Positions 41,731-51,064 of a stretch of 64,000 nt of DNA are shown one piece after another. Positions within the stretch are counted from its first letter, which is position 1, and each line of letters begins with the position of its first letter. The translations under genes were made by a program, and so were the position numbers. The stretch is from NCBI RefSeq assembly GCF_001270065.2, contig NZ_LFYT02000012.1, positions 1-64,000 of the forward strand. The letters run 5' to 3'. The DNA comes from Limnohabitans planktonicus II-D5. GTDB lineage: Bacteria; Pseudomonadota; Gammaproteobacteria; Burkholderiales; Burkholderiaceae_C. The notes beneath the pieces are model-generated. The model searched no databases. It had not been told where the DNA came from and saw only the letters and a list, made by a program, of their open reading frames with translations.

Positions 41731-43650
41731 TCAGCCCTTTTTGACTTCCTTGACTTCAGCGTCCACGACGTTGTCGTCCTGGGGCTTGGCTTGCTCAGCG
41801 CCGGCACTGGCCGCAGCTTGTTGCGCTTGCATCTCGGCATAGACCTTCTCGCCCAGCTTTTGGCTGGCCGTCATCAGGGCTTCGGTCTTGGCTTCGATGG
41901 CGTCTTTGTCTTCGCCTTTCAAAGCTTCTTCCAGCGCTTTGGCTGCGGCTTCGATGGCTTCTTTTTCAGCTGCTTCGATCTTGTCGCCGTGCTCGGTCAG
42001 GCTCTTCTTGACGCTGTGCACAGCGGCTTCGCCCGAGTTGCGGGCTTGCACCAGTTCGAGTTTTTTCTTGTCTTCGGCGGCGTTCAGCTCGGCGTCTTTC
42101 ACCATTTGCTGGATTTCGGCTTCTGACAGACCGGAGTTGGCCTTGATGGTGATCTTGTTTTCCTTGCCGGTGCCCTTGTCCTTGGCGCCGACGTGCAAGA
42201 TGCCGTTGGCGTCGATGTCAAACGACACTTCGATCTGGGGCGTGCCACGCGCTGCGGGTGGAATGCCTTCGAGGTTGAACTCGCCCAGCGCCTTATTGCC
42301 CGAAGCGATTTCGCGCTCGCCCTGGAACACCTTGATGGTCACGGCGGGCTGGTTGTCTTCGGCAGTCGAGAAGGTCTGTGCGAACTTGGTCGGGATCGTG
42401 GTGTTCTTGGTGATCATCTTGGTCATGACACCACCCATGGTCTCGATGCCCAAAGACAAAGGTGTCACGTCCAGCAGCAGCACGTCCTTGCGGTCGCCCG
42501 ACAGCACCTGGCCCTGGATGGCGGCGCCCACGGCCACGGCTTCGTCAGGGTTCACGTCCTTGCGGGGTTCCTGGCCGAAGAATTCCTTGACCTTTTCCTG
42601 CACCTTGGGCATGCGGCTCATGCCGCCCACCAAAATCACGTCATGGATGTCGGAGACCGACACGCCAGCGTCCTTGATGGCGGTGCGGCAAGGGGCAATG
42701 GTGCGCTCGATCAGCTCTTCCACCAGCTGCTCCAGCTTGGCGCGGGTCAGCTTGACGTTCAGGTGCTTGGGACCTGTGGCGTCTGCCGTGATGTAGGGCA
42801 GGTTGACATCGGTGGATGCCGAGCTGGACAGCTCGATCTTGGCTTTTTCAGCGGCTTCTTTCAGGCGCTGCAGGGCCAGCACGTCCTTGGTCAGGTCGAC
42901 GCCGGATTCTTTCTTGAACTCGGCAATGATGAAGTCGATGATGCGTTGGTCGAAGTCTTCACCGCCCAGGAAGGTGTCACCGTTGGTGGACAGTACTTCG
43001 AACTGCTTTTCGCCGTCGACGTCGGCGATTTCGATGATGGACACGTCAAACGTGCCGCCACCCAGGTCATACACGGCGATCTTGCGGTCGCCCTTTTCGT
43101 TCTTGTCCAAACCGAATGCCAAAGCGGCTGCGGTCGGTTCGTTGATGATGCGCTTGACGTCCAGACCGGCAATGCGGCCCGCGTCTTTGGTGGCTTGGCG
43201 CTGTGCGTCGTTGAAGTAGGCGGGCACCGTGATGACGGCCTCGGTCACTTCTTCGCCGAGGTAGTCTTCGGCGGTTTTCTTCATCTTGCGCAGGATTTCA
43301 GCGCTGATCTGTGGCGGGGCCAGCTTCTGACCGCGCACTTCCACCCAGGCGTCGCCGTTGTCGGCTTTGGCGATGGTGTAAGGCATCAGGTCGATGTCTT
43401 TCTGGACTTCTTTCTCGGCGAACTTGCGGCCGATCAGGCGCTTGACCGCGTACAGCGTGTTCTTGGGGTTGGTGACCGCCTGGCGTTTGGCCGATGCGCC
43501 GACCAGGATTTCGCCGTCTTCCTGGTAGGCAATGATCGAAGGCGTGGTGCGAGCGCCTTCGGCGTTCTCGATCACTTTGGTGGTGTTGCCTTCCATGATG
43601 GCCACGCATGAGTTGGTGGTGCCCAAGTCAATACCGATGATTCTTCCCAT
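41731..43650 (-). CDS. dnaK: Chaperone protein DnaK (Hsp70)
   Basis: A 639-residue ATP-driven chaperone. It starts [15 protein letters not shown]. The nucleotide-binding domain contains [15 protein letters not shown] and [14 protein letters not shown]. The substrate domain contains [21 protein letters not shown] helical lid follows, and the C-terminus ends with the acidic [10 protein letters not shown] tail. The start at 43650 is the universal DnaK start; an upstream ATG at 43692 is not conserved. It works with DnaJ and GrpE encoded on either side. Confidence 0.98.
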   Translation of the reverse strand: MGRIIGIDLGTTNSCVAIMEGNTTKVIENAEGARTTPSIIAYQEDGEILVGASAKRQAVTNPKNTLYAVKRLIGRKFAEKEVQKDIDLMPYTIAKADNGDAWVEVRGQKLAPPQISAEILRKMKKTAEDYLGEEVTEAVITVPAYFNDAQRQATKDAGRIAGLDVKRIINEPTAAALAFGLDKNEKGDRKIAVYDLGGGTFDVSIIEIADVDGEKQFEVLSTNGDTFLGGEDFDQRIIDFIIAEFKKESGVDLTKDVLALQRLKEAAEKAKIELSSSASTDVNLPYITADATGPKHLNVKLTRAKLEQLVEELIERTIAPCRTAIKDAGVSVSDIHDVILVGGMSRMPKVQEKVKEFFGQEPRKDVNPDEAVAVGAAIQGQVLSGDRKDVLLLDVTPLSLGIETMGGVMTKMITKNTTIPTKFAQTFSTAEDNQPAVTIKVFQGEREIASGNKALGEFNLEGIPPAARGTPQIEVSFDIDANGILHVGAKDKGTGKENKITIKANSGLSEAEIQQMVKDAELNAAEDKKKLELVQARNSGEAAVHSVKKSLTEHGDKIEAAEKEAIEAAAKALEEALKGEDKDAIEAKTEALMTASQKLGEKVYAEMQAQQAAASAGAEQAKPQDDNVVDAEVKEVKKG

Positions 43651-43773
43651 GATGATTCTCCAAAATTCAGTGAAAGTGCAGATGGTCTGCAAGTGGGGCA
43701 GGGCGGAAACTTTTCAAGTCCCCACACGCCAAAAAAGGTTTTTGCGGTTTTGAAGCCGCGATTTGAGGCCGCG

Positions 43774-44322
43774 TTATTTGGGGGCGGTGACCGTCACAAG
43801 AGCCGGGCGCAGCACGCGCTCGGCAATCAGGTAGCCCTTTTGCAGCACCGTGACCACGGTGTTGGCTTCCTGCTCGGCTGGCACCACGCTGATGGCCTGG
43901 TGGTGGTGCGGGTCGAACTTGGTGCCCGCAGGCGGGGCGATTTCGACCACTTTGTTGCGCTCCAGCGCGCTTTTGAGCTGGCGCAGGGTGGCTTCGGAGC
44001 CTTCGCGGATTTGTTCCAGCGTGGCGTTGGGGATGGCCAGCCCGGCTTCCAGGCTGTCGAGCACGGGCAGCAAGCTGTCTGCAAAGCCTTCGACGGCGAA
44101 CTTGCGGGCCTTGCTGATGTCTTCGTCCGCGCGGCGGCGGGCGTTTTGCACATCGGCCTGGGCGCGCAGGTACTGGTCGGCCAAATCGGCGTTTTGGGCC
44201 TTGAGGTTGGCCAGTTCCGCTTGGGCATCAGCCAGTGGGTCGGTAGGGGCCATGGCCGCAGCGGCCGCGAGCTCTTCGTCGCTCAGGGGTTTGTTTTCGG
44301 GGTTTTGATTGGCTTCTGACAT
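43774..44322 (-). CDS. grpE: Nucleotide exchange factor GrpE
   Basis: A 182-residue protein that releases ADP from DnaK. The N-terminal part is acidic and disordered, followed by a long coiled coil (AELANLKAQNADLADQYLRAQADVQN). The conserved beta domain includes GTKFDPHHHQAISVVP. The start MSEANQNPEN at 44322 was preferred to an ATG at 44382 that would cover the promoter. It is followed by dnaK after 123 bp. Confidence 0.96.
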   Translation of the reverse strand: MSEANQNPENKPLSDEELAAAAAMAPTDPLADAQAELANLKAQNADLADQYLRAQADVQNARRRADEDISKARKFAVEGFADSLLPVLDSLEAGLAIPNATLEQIREGSEATLRQLKSALERNKVVEIAPPAGTKFDPHHHQAISVVPAEQEANTVVTVLQKGYLIAERVLRPALVTVTAPK

Positions 44323-44356
44323 GAACAATGTCCGCAAAAAATGAATACCCCTATCA

Positions 44357-44383
44357 ACTAAGGGCGAATGAACAGACTTCAAG
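44357..44383 (-). promoter_or_regulatory. Candidate heat-shock (sigma-32) promoter of grpE
   Basis: On the minus strand CTTGAA is followed after 13-14 nt by CCCTTAGT, close to the sigma-32 consensus CTTGAA and CCCCATNT. It lies about 35 bp upstream of the grpE start, a sensible distance. The -10 match is imperfect. Confidence 0.45.
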
Positions 44384-44423
44384 AGGGGGTGCTCAGGCGA
44401 ATGACGTGGTTTCAGGCCACCAG

Positions 44424-44447
44424 AAAAAAGCCCGCCTGGCGGCGGGC
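44424..44447 (-). terminator. Terminator after the FKBP gene
   Basis: GCCCGCC and GGCGGGC form a 7-bp GC stem with a 4-nt loop, followed on the minus strand by six T. It lies 24 bp beyond the FKBP gene stop and separates it from grpE. Confidence 0.85.
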
Positions 44448-44470
44448 AGGGTGGCAGACTGAGTGCTCGA

Positions 44471-44821
44471 TCAGTTCAGAGCCAGCAATTCCACGTCAAA
44501 TTTCAGGGTGGCATTGGGCGGAATCACGCCACCAGCGCCACGGGCACCGTAGCCCAACTCGGACGGGATGATCAAGGTGCGCTGACCGCCCACCTTCATG
44601 CCGGCCACACCTTCGTCCCAGCCCTTGATGACCATGCCAGCGCCCAGCGGGAACACAAAGGGATCACGGCGGTCACGGCTCGAATCGAACTTGGCGCCTT
44701 GTTGGCCGTCTTTGTAGAGCCAGCCGGTGTAATGCACGGTGACGTCCTGGCCTTTGGTGGCTTCGGCGCCTTCGCCAACAACGGTGTCTTCGAATTGCAG
44801 GCCGGAGGGGGTGGTGTTCAT
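44471..44821 (-). CDS. FKBP-type peptidyl-prolyl cis-trans isomerase
   Basis: A 116-residue single-domain FKBP that speeds proline isomerisation during folding. It has VTVHYTGWLYKDGQQGAKFDSS and the active-site strand PFVFPLGAGMVIKGWDEGVAGMKVGGQRTLIIPSELGYG. There is no signal peptide with the ATG at 44821 (MNTTPSGLQ), so it is cytoplasmic. A longer reading to 44914 has a non-conserved extension. Its place upstream of grpE fits a folding-related neighbourhood, though the terminator between them argues against one operon. Confidence 0.93.
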   Translation of the reverse strand: MNTTPSGLQFEDTVVGEGAEATKGQDVTVHYTGWLYKDGQQGAKFDSSRDRRDPFVFPLGAGMVIKGWDEGVAGMKVGGQRTLIIPSELGYGARGAGGVIPPNATLKFDVELLALN

Positions 44822-44925
44822 GGGTAAGCTTTCTGTGAATGCGCTGGCGCCAACGCAGGCGCTTGCGTGCGGTCGAAAAGCCAAAATTATGCCAGCCCCT
44901 ACTTGTTCACTCATCCGGACGCTGT

Positions 44926-45077
44926 CATGTCGGACTCTGCGAGTGCCGACCTACGGGATCAGAATTTGTAGGTCGGCGGTCGAAGACCCCGACATGCGGA
45001 GGCTGTCATGTCGGACTCTTCGAGTGCCGACCTACGGGATCAGAATTTGTAGGTCGGCGGTCGAAGACCCCGACATG
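44926..45077. repeat. Two tandem GTAG-type BIMEs, 81 bp apart
   Basis: Copies at 44926-44997 and 45007-45077 are nearly identical; the clearest difference is CTGCGAG against CTTCGAG at the tip of the left hairpin. Each has the left half ending CCGACCTAC, the spacer GGGATCAGAATTT, and the right half GTAGGTCGGCGG...CCCCGACATG. This is the shortest form of the tandem duplication seen at large scale at 1-1271. Confidence 0.88.
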
Positions 45078-45084
45078 CGGCTTG

Positions 45085-46257
45085 TCAAGCTGGCAGCTGG
45101 CGTTTGGCCAGGTCGCGCATCAGGGCGCCCACACCGTATACCCAGGGCTTGGCCTGGTCGCTGGTGGTGACCTGGTTGACCAAGGTGCCCAGCTGGGGGG
45201 TGGACACGCTCACCACGTCGCCCACCACATGGGTGAAGCCTTGACCAGGGCCATGACGGTCTTGCGTGGGGGCGAACATGGTGCCCAGAAACAGCATCAT
45301 GCCGTCCGGGTATTGGTGGTACTGGCCCATGGCTTGCCCCACCAGATCCAGCGGATCGCGGCTGATCTGGCTGAGCGAGCTGCTGCCTTGCATCACAAAG
45401 CCTTCGGGGCCTTGCACTTTCAGGCTCAGGTCGCTTTGGCGCACATCGTCGATGCCAAAGTGCTCGTCAAACAGGCGGATGAAAGGGCCGATGGCGCAGC
45501 TGGCGTTGTTGTCTTTGGCCTTGCCCAGCAGCAGGGCGCTGCGGCCTTCAAAGTCGCGCAGGTTGACGTCGTTGCCCAGGGCGGCACCGACCACTTCACC
45601 GCGTGAATTGACGGCCAGTACGATTTCAGGCTCGGGGTTGTTCCACTGGCTGCCCGGGTGAATGCCGACTTGGGCACCGGTGCCCACCGCGCTCATGGCC
45701 TGCGATTTGGTGAAAATTTCGGCGTCAGGGCCAATGCCCACTTCCAGGTATTGCGACCACATGCCTTGCGCCAACAAGACTTCTTTGAGCTTGGCCGATT
45801 CGGGCGAGCCGGGCTTGACGCTGCGCAGGTTGTCGCCAATCACCGCCACCACCGCCTGACGCACCGCTTCTGCCCGGCTGGCGTCACCCCGTGCCTGCTC
45901 TTCGATCACGCGCTCAAGCATGCTGGCCACAAAAGTCACGCCTGCCGCCTTGACGGCCTGCAAGTCGCAAGGGGCCATGAACCAGGGCTGGTCGGCCTGG
46001 CGTTTGTTTTCATCGCTGTTGGCCAGTGCATCGGCTGTGCTGGCCAGGCGAGGTGCCTGCCCGGTGCGCATGCATTCACGCACGCGTTCGGCCGCTTGGG
46101 GCAGTTCCAGCAAACCGCTGCAAGTGGCCGCCAATTCAGACAGGTCGAACACAGCGTCTTGCGCAATTGCCACCAGCACAGGCCCCAGACTGGGCACCCA
46201 TAAACGCCCGATCAACAAGGCTTGATGCATGTCTGTGGGCAAGGTGTTAGGCAGCAT
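45085..46257 (-). CDS. Fumarylacetoacetate hydrolase family protein
   Basis: A 390-residue protein of the FAH superfamily, which cleaves or hydrates 2-oxo acids using a metal. Metal-binding acidic residues are expected in NPEPEIVLAV and the GNDVNLRDFEGRSALLLGKAKDNNAS region. The long form with a separate N-terminal domain resembles enzymes of sugar-acid breakdown. The ATG at 46257 starts MLPNTLPTDMHQ. It stands alone, facing the OmpA-family gene, so the pathway is not evident from its neighbours. Confidence 0.85.
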   Translation of the reverse strand: MLPNTLPTDMHQALLIGRLWVPSLGPVLVAIAQDAVFDLSELAATCSGLLELPQAAERVRECMRTGQAPRLASTADALANSDENKRQADQPWFMAPCDLQAVKAAGVTFVASMLERVIEEQARGDASRAEAVRQAVVAVIGDNLRSVKPGSPESAKLKEVLLAQGMWSQYLEVGIGPDAEIFTKSQAMSAVGTGAQVGIHPGSQWNNPEPEIVLAVNSRGEVVGAALGNDVNLRDFEGRSALLLGKAKDNNASCAIGPFIRLFDEHFGIDDVRQSDLSLKVQGPEGFVMQGSSSLSQISRDPLDLVGQAMGQYHQYPDGMMLFLGTMFAPTQDRHGPGQGFTHVVGDVVSVSTPQLGTLVNQVTTSDQAKPWVYGVGALMRDLAKRQLPA

Positions 46258-46431
46258 GTTTCGTCCTTTCGGGCAAAGAAAAATGCAATTTTGACAGCCG
46301 GGGTCATGCCAGGCTGTCACCTGGGCGGATTGGCTTGAAACGATTGCTTGCAAGCTTTGTGCGCTGCAAAACTGAATTCTTGCTTGCTTGGGCTAAATTC
46401 AGTCGGTTCATACCAAAGGAGTAAACAGTTC

Positions 46432-47085
46432 ATGACCCCGAAAAATTCCGTGTTGACCGCCGTGGGCACAGCCGCTTGTGCCGTCGCCGTTTTATTGACA
46501 GGCTGCGCCACCGCCACCCCCGAGCAAAAAGGAGCAGGCACAGGCGCTGTGATTGGGGCGGTCGCTGGGCAAATCCTCGGGCGCGATTCGCGATCGTCTG
46601 CAATTGGTGCAGGTCTGGGTGCTTTGGGCGGGTATGTCTGGTCCAAGAACATGGAAGACAAAAAACGCGCCATGGAAGTGGCCACAGCGGGCACTGGCAC
46701 GGTGGTCACGCAAACTGCTGATAACCAGCTCAAGCTGAGCATTCCGAACGACATTTCGTTTGACACGGGGCGCTATGACATCAAGCCGAATTTGCGCCCG
46801 ATCCTGGACCAATTTGCCCAGGGTTTGAGCCAGCAAGTGTCCATGGAGGTCAAAATCGTGGGCCACACCGACAACACAGGCAGCGACGCGATCAACAACC
46901 CCTTGTCGGTCAACCGGGCGCAAAGTGCGCGCGATTATCTGGTGTCACGCGGCGTCAGTGCGAGCCGCATGGCGATTGATGGCCGAGGTTCCCGTGAACC
47001 CATTGCCGACAATGCCAGCGAATCAGGACGCGCCCGCAACCGTCGGATCGACATCTTTTTGGCCGAACGCGCTGCTGGCAGGTGA
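46432..47085 (+). CDS. OmpA family lipoprotein
   Basis: A 217-residue outer-membrane lipoprotein. The signal peptide ends in the lipobox LLTGC (Cys about 24). A glycine-zipper segment follows (GAGTGAVIGAVAGQILGRD, GAGLGALGGYVW). The OmpA C-terminal peptidoglycan-binding domain has FDTGRYDIKPNLRPIL, VGHTDNTGSD and NPLSVNRAQSARDYL. It resembles the YiaD/Pal-like group that links outer membrane and wall. The ATG at 46432 has an AAAGGAGT site. Confidence 0.93.
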   Translation: MTPKNSVLTAVGTAACAVAVLLTGCATATPEQKGAGTGAVIGAVAGQILGRDSRSSAIGAGLGALGGYVWSKNMEDKKRAMEVATAGTGTVVTQTADNQLKLSIPNDISFDTGRYDIKPNLRPILDQFAQGLSQQVSMEVKIVGHTDNTGSDAINNPLSVNRAQSARDYLVSRGVSASRMAIDGRGSREPIADNASESGRARNRRIDIFLAERAAGR

Positions 47086-47088
47086 AGC

Positions 47089-47673
47089 TCAGAGGTAAAT
47101 TTTTTGCAACAGTGACAGCAGCGTTTTGCGCTCTGCTGGCGTGAGCTTGGCGGTTTTTTCGGTTTCGAGCTCGGTTGCCGTTTGTTCGGCTTGCACCATC
47201 AGGGCTTGGCCCTTGGCAGTGGCGTGCAGGCCCACTGCGCGACCGTCGTGCGGGTGGGGCTTGCGCTCGATCAAGCCCCGAGCCTCCAGTGACTGGATCA
47301 AACCCACCAAGTTGGGGGGCAACAAATTCAAGGCCGCGCACAGCTGGCGCGAGGTCACGCCGGGGTTGTGGCCAATGGTGGACATCACCGAAAAGTCCAC
47401 CGGCTTGAGGCCATAGGGCGCAAGCCGCTCCAAAAACAATTCGATGATGCTCAGCGCCGCACGCCGGGCGTTGTAGCCCATGAGGCTTTGCAGGTAGCGC
47501 GTGTCCACTTGCTCAACGCAAGCCGCAGCAGGTTTGATCACTTTGGCGCTGTGGCGCAGCCCTTTGGATGAGGCGGGGAGTGGGGTTTTGAGGGCCGCAG
47601 TCGCCAGGGTTTTGGGGGCTGTTTTGCTGGCCGTTTGGCTTGGGCGTGTGATGCCGGGCATGGGGTCGTTCAT
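47089..47673 (-). CDS. MarR family transcriptional regulator
   Basis: A 194-residue regulator. A Lys/Ala-rich N-terminal tail of about 50 residues precedes the winged-helix domain (SIIELFLERLAPYGLKPVDFSVMSTIGHNPGVTSRQL...LVGLIQSLEARGLIERKPHPHDGRAVGLHAT). MarR proteins often sense aromatic acids or their CoA esters. The ATG overlaps the acyl-CoA dehydrogenase stop (ATGA), so it is the last gene of the operon it probably controls. A candidate operator lies in front of the first gene at 56231-56247. Confidence 0.9.
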   Translation of the reverse strand: MNDPMPGITRPSQTASKTAPKTLATAALKTPLPASSKGLRHSAKVIKPAAACVEQVDTRYLQSLMGYNARRAALSIIELFLERLAPYGLKPVDFSVMSTIGHNPGVTSRQLCAALNLLPPNLVGLIQSLEARGLIERKPHPHDGRAVGLHATAKGQALMVQAEQTATELETEKTAKLTPAERKTLLSLLQKIYL

Positions 47674-49388
47674 GCTGCGGCCATGCATTGCTGCACGATG
47701 ATGAAAGTGCGCATCTGGAATTCGGGCAGCACCCAGCTGCGCAAGGCTTTGGCCGGTGCCAGCCAACGAGCCTGGGCGTTGGGCGTGTCGGCGTCCACAC
47801 CTGATTCGATGCGCAGCCAAGCCCAATCCATGAGCACCAGCGCCACAGCACGCAAATAATCGTCGGCCACCCGATAGGGCAAGGCGGCGTCTTGTGCAGC
47901 AGCCTTGACGATTTGCGCGGTCACGGCACGCAGGGTCTGGATGCGTGCCTGCGCGGCGGTACTGGCTTTGGCACCTTTTGGCAAGTCGGCTGCGATCGTG
48001 TCCAGCAGGGTGTTCATGCTCGTGCCGCCATCGGCCAGCACTTTGCGCACCAAGAGGTCAATGGCTTGGATCTCGTTGGTGCCTTCGTAAATCATGGCCA
48101 CACGGGCGTCGCGCACGATCTGCTCGATGCCCCATTCGCGCACATAGCCGTGGCCGCCAAACACCTGCAGGCAGTCGCTGCCGCCATGAAAGGCCTGGTG
48201 CGTGAAGACCGATTTCATGACCGGCGTGACGAGGGCGCACCAGCGCTGGGCGGCGGCTTGCGTGGCGGCGTCCTGGCTGTGCTTGATCAGGTCGAGTTCG
48301 AGCGCGGTGCGGTAGGCCAGCACACGACCGGAATCGACCCAGGCACGCTGCGTGTCCAGAATTCGTCGCATGGCGGGGTGCTCGCCAATCAGGTCAGCTT
48401 CACCCGCTGACTTGCCTTTGCCCGGCGCACGCATTTGGCGGCGCTCTTGCGCATAGGCATCGGCTTTTTGCCAGGCAGCGTCCAACAGGCCAATGCCTTG
48501 CAAGGCCACATGCAATCGCGCGGCGTTCATCATCACGAACATCGCGTTCAGGCCCTTGCCGGGCTCGCCCACGATCGCGCACACGGCTTCGTCAAAGCGC
48601 ATCACGCAGGTGGGACTGCCGTGCAGGCCCATTTTTTCTTCGATGCGGTCGCAGTGCACGCGGCTGCGTGAGCCGTCCGGGTAGAACTTGGGGACCAGGA
48701 ACAGCGACAGGCCTTTGGGGCCGGGCGGCGCGTCGGGCAAGCGGGCCAGCACCAAGTGCACGATGTTGTCGGTGAGGTCGTGCTCGCCACCCGAGATGAA
48801 AATTTTGGTGCCGCTCACGGCGTACTTTCCATCGGGCAGGGGCACGGCGCGGGTAGCCGCCAGGCCCAGGTCAGAGCCTGCGTGCGGCTCGGTCAGGCAC
48901 ATGGTGGCCAGCCATTCGCCGGTGGCCACTTTCTCTAAATATTGCGCTTTCAGTTCGTCGCTGGCGTGGTGCTTGATGCATTCGTATGCGCCATGCAGCA
49001 GGCCGGGGGCCATGGTCCAGCCGTGGTTGGCGGCCGACAGCATTTCGTAGAGCATGGCTTCGAGCACGCTGGGCAGGCCCTGACCGCCGTCTTCGGCGCT
49101 GGCGGCCAAGGCGGGCCAGCCTGCTTGCCAAAACGCTTGGTAAGCGGCCTTGAAGCCCGGCGGCATGGTAACTGCGCCGTCTTTCCATTGGGCACCGATT
49201 TCGTCGCCGTCGCGGTTGAGCGGGGCGATGACTTCGCCCACGAACTTGCCCGCTTCACCCAGCACCTGCTGCATCAAGTCCGAGTCCACCTCGGCAAAGG
49301 CGGGAAGGGCTTGCAACTGGGCGGGTGCGTTCAAAACGCGGGACAACACAAACTGCATGTCCTCGGTGCGGGGCTGGTAGACGTTCAT
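47670..49388 (-). CDS. Acyl-CoA dehydrogenase, long-form
   Basis: A 572-residue acyl-CoA dehydrogenase related to the one at 26418. MCLTEPHAGSDLGLAATRA and GTKIFISGGEHDLTDN are the FAD/substrate loops, and the catalytic Glu is in VAMIYEGTNEIQAIDLL. A C-terminal helical extension follows. Within its operon it would oxidise the CoA thioester made by the ligase. Electrons would pass to EtfBA. Confidence 0.92.
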   Translation of the reverse strand: MNVYQPRTEDMQFVLSRVLNAPAQLQALPAFAEVDSDLMQQVLGEAGKFVGEVIAPLNRDGDEIGAQWKDGAVTMPPGFKAAYQAFWQAGWPALAASAEDGGQGLPSVLEAMLYEMLSAANHGWTMAPGLLHGAYECIKHHASDELKAQYLEKVATGEWLATMCLTEPHAGSDLGLAATRAVPLPDGKYAVSGTKIFISGGEHDLTDNIVHLVLARLPDAPPGPKGLSLFLVPKFYPDGSRSRVHCDRIEEKMGLHGSPTCVMRFDEAVCAIVGEPGKGLNAMFVMMNAARLHVALQGIGLLDAAWQKADAYAQERRQMRAPGKGKSAGEADLIGEHPAMRRILDTQRAWVDSGRVLAYRTALELDLIKHSQDAATQAAAQRWCALVTPVMKSVFTHQAFHGGSDCLQVFGGHGYVREWGIEQIVRDARVAMIYEGTNEIQAIDLLVRKVLADGGTSMNTLLDTIAADLPKGAKASTAAQARIQTLRAVTAQIVKAAAQDAALPYRVADDYLRAVALVLMDWAWLRIESGVDADTPNAQARWLAPAKALRSWVLPEFQMRTFIIVQQCMAAA

Positions 49389-49466
49389 GGGTTTCTTGGG
49401 CTCAAGGGAAAAAAATCCGGCGCTACCGTCGAGCAGCGCCGGACAAAACGATGTTGGTCAGCCGAA

Positions 49467-50468
49467 TCAGGAATCGACGCTGAAGCCAATGCGCTTGATC
49501 AGGGGCCCCCAGCGCTCGAGTTCTACTTGCGAGCTCTTGAGCTGGTCAGCGGCCGTGCCACCAAATGGAATCAGGCCGACCACGGTCAAGGCGTCTTGCA
49601 CGCCTTTGTCTTTGAGCGCAGCGTTGATCGCCGCATTGGCTGCTTGCACCACGTTGGCTGGGGTTTTGGCGGGGGCGTAAAAGCCAAACCACTCTTCCAC
49701 AGTCAACTCGGGGAAGCCTTGCTCGGCAAAAGTGGCCACATCGGGCACAAAAGGCGAACGGGCTTTGCCCGAGGTGGCCAAGATGCGCATCTTGCCGGCT
49801 TTGTGGTTGGCAATGAAATCGCCATGCGGGGTGAACATGCAAGCGATCTGGCCGCCGACCACATCGGTCACGCCGGGCACTGAGCCACGGTAGGGCACAT
49901 GCTTGAACTCGAAGTTCTGGTTCAGACCGAGCAAAGCGCCAATGAAGTGGGGCGTGGAGCCTGCAGCAGGTGAGCCGTAGCTCGCTTGCGCGGGGTTGGC
50001 CTTGGCCCAGACGATGAAGTCTTTCACGTTCTTGACGCTGGCCGGCACCATGGGGCCAACGGCAAAACCGTGATGGATCATGGAGGCGGTGCCCACGGGT
50101 GTGAAGTCTTCAAAGGGCTTGTACTGCAGGTTTTTGAAAATGTGGGGATAAAGCGAGATGGCCGAGAACGGCGTCATGGCCAGCACCGAGCCGTCGGCTG
50201 GAGCACCTTTCAGCAGGTTCAGGGCAATTTGACCGCCTGCACCAGGCTTGCTGTCAATGATGCCGGCGTTCTTGCTGTAGGGCGTGCCGCCAAACTTCTC
50301 GGCCACACGGCGGGCGCAGATGTCGCCCGAGCTGCCGGGCGGGAAGCCGTAGAGCACTTTGACTTGCTCAATCGGCAGGCCACTTTGCGCCCAGGCTTGC
50401 TGGAACGCGGTGCTGCCCAAAATGGCGGCACCGATGGTGGATTGAATGAATTCTCGACGGTTGCTCAT
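49467..50468 (-). CDS. Bug/TctC family substrate-binding protein
   Basis: A 333-residue periplasmic receptor. The N-terminus MSNRREFIQSTIGAAILGS has a twin-arginine-like motif, suggesting Tat export. Bug features follow: VKVLYGFPPGSSGDICARRVAEK, IDSKPGAGGQIALNLL and DGSVLAMTPFSAI. It probably captures the organic acid activated by the ligase of this operon. No permease genes are nearby. Confidence 0.9.
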   Translation of the reverse strand: MSNRREFIQSTIGAAILGSTAFQQAWAQSGLPIEQVKVLYGFPPGSSGDICARRVAEKFGGTPYSKNAGIIDSKPGAGGQIALNLLKGAPADGSVLAMTPFSAISLYPHIFKNLQYKPFEDFTPVGTASMIHHGFAVGPMVPASVKNVKDFIVWAKANPAQASYGSPAAGSTPHFIGALLGLNQNFEFKHVPYRGSVPGVTDVVGGQIACMFTPHGDFIANHKAGKMRILATSGKARSPFVPDVATFAEQGFPELTVEEWFGFYAPAKTPANVVQAANAAINAALKDKGVQDALTVVGLIPFGGTAADQLKSSQVELERWGPLIKRIGFSVDS

Positions 50469-50531
50469 GCTTGTCTCCTCGGAGGGGTGGTTGGAAAACT
50501 CAGGTTAGGGGAAAACAGGAAATCACACAAA

Positions 50532-50948
50532 TCAGCTGCACAAAGTGCGGATGTCATCGGGCACCGCAATGGCTTTGATCCGGTCGGGGTCTTCGGGGTG
50601 TTTGATACAAAAGGCGCGCACTTCGGTGCCCTCGCATAGCACCATATCTCCACGCATCACAACGTGTTTGTGTACAAACACTTTCTCGCGCCACTCCTGC
50701 ACGCTGGTGTGCACTTGAATGCTTTCTCCATAGGTGGCCGGGCGTATGAACTTGGTGTTGATCTCCAACAGCGGCGTGCCGATGATGCCGCGCGTCTTGA
50801 CCAGTTCGCGCCAAGGCGGGATGCCGCACTTCATGAAGAAGTTCAGCGATGACGCGTCCATCCATTTGGAGAAATTGGGGAAGAACACGATGCCTGCGGG
50901 GTCGCAGTCACCGAACATCACTTGCACTTCGTAGATGACGGTTTTCAT
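50532..50948 (-). CDS. Acyl-CoA thioesterase, 4-hydroxybenzoyl-CoA type
   Basis: A 138-residue hot-dog-fold thioesterase. VMFGDCDPAGIVFFPNFSKWMDASS contains the catalytic Asp and the PAGIVF motif of the 4-hydroxybenzoyl-CoA thioesterase/YbgC family. In this operon it would release a benzoate-like acid from its CoA ester at the end of side-chain shortening. That role is inferred from context. Confidence 0.88.
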   Translation of the reverse strand: MKTVIYEVQVMFGDCDPAGIVFFPNFSKWMDASSLNFFMKCGIPPWRELVKTRGIIGTPLLEINTKFIRPATYGESIQVHTSVQEWREKVFVHKHVVMRGDMVLCEGTEVRAFCIKHPEDPDRIKAIAVPDDIRTLCS

Positions 50949-50956
50949 GGGATATT

Positions 50957-51061
50957 TCGTTAAGCGTTTGGCGTTGAGCGTTTGGCGTTTGGCGTTTGGC
51001 GTTTGGCGTTTGGCGTTGAGCGTTCAGCGTTGCGCGGTTTTTCACGCTCAACGCTCAACGG
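50957..51061. repeat. Heptamer repeat hairpin between SDR and thioesterase genes
   Basis: About ten units of GCGTTTG / GCGTTGA fill 50961-51031. A shorter complementary run (CGCTCAACGCTCAACG) lies at 51044-51060, so the region can fold into a hairpin. It lies between two genes of one operon. Confidence 0.8.
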
Positions 51062-51064
51062 GCG

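Noticed and set aside
42193-43611. 472-codon ORF antisense to dnaK, and a 302-codon one at 41888
   Set aside because: Shadows of a highly biased GC-rich gene; the dnaK frame is certain.
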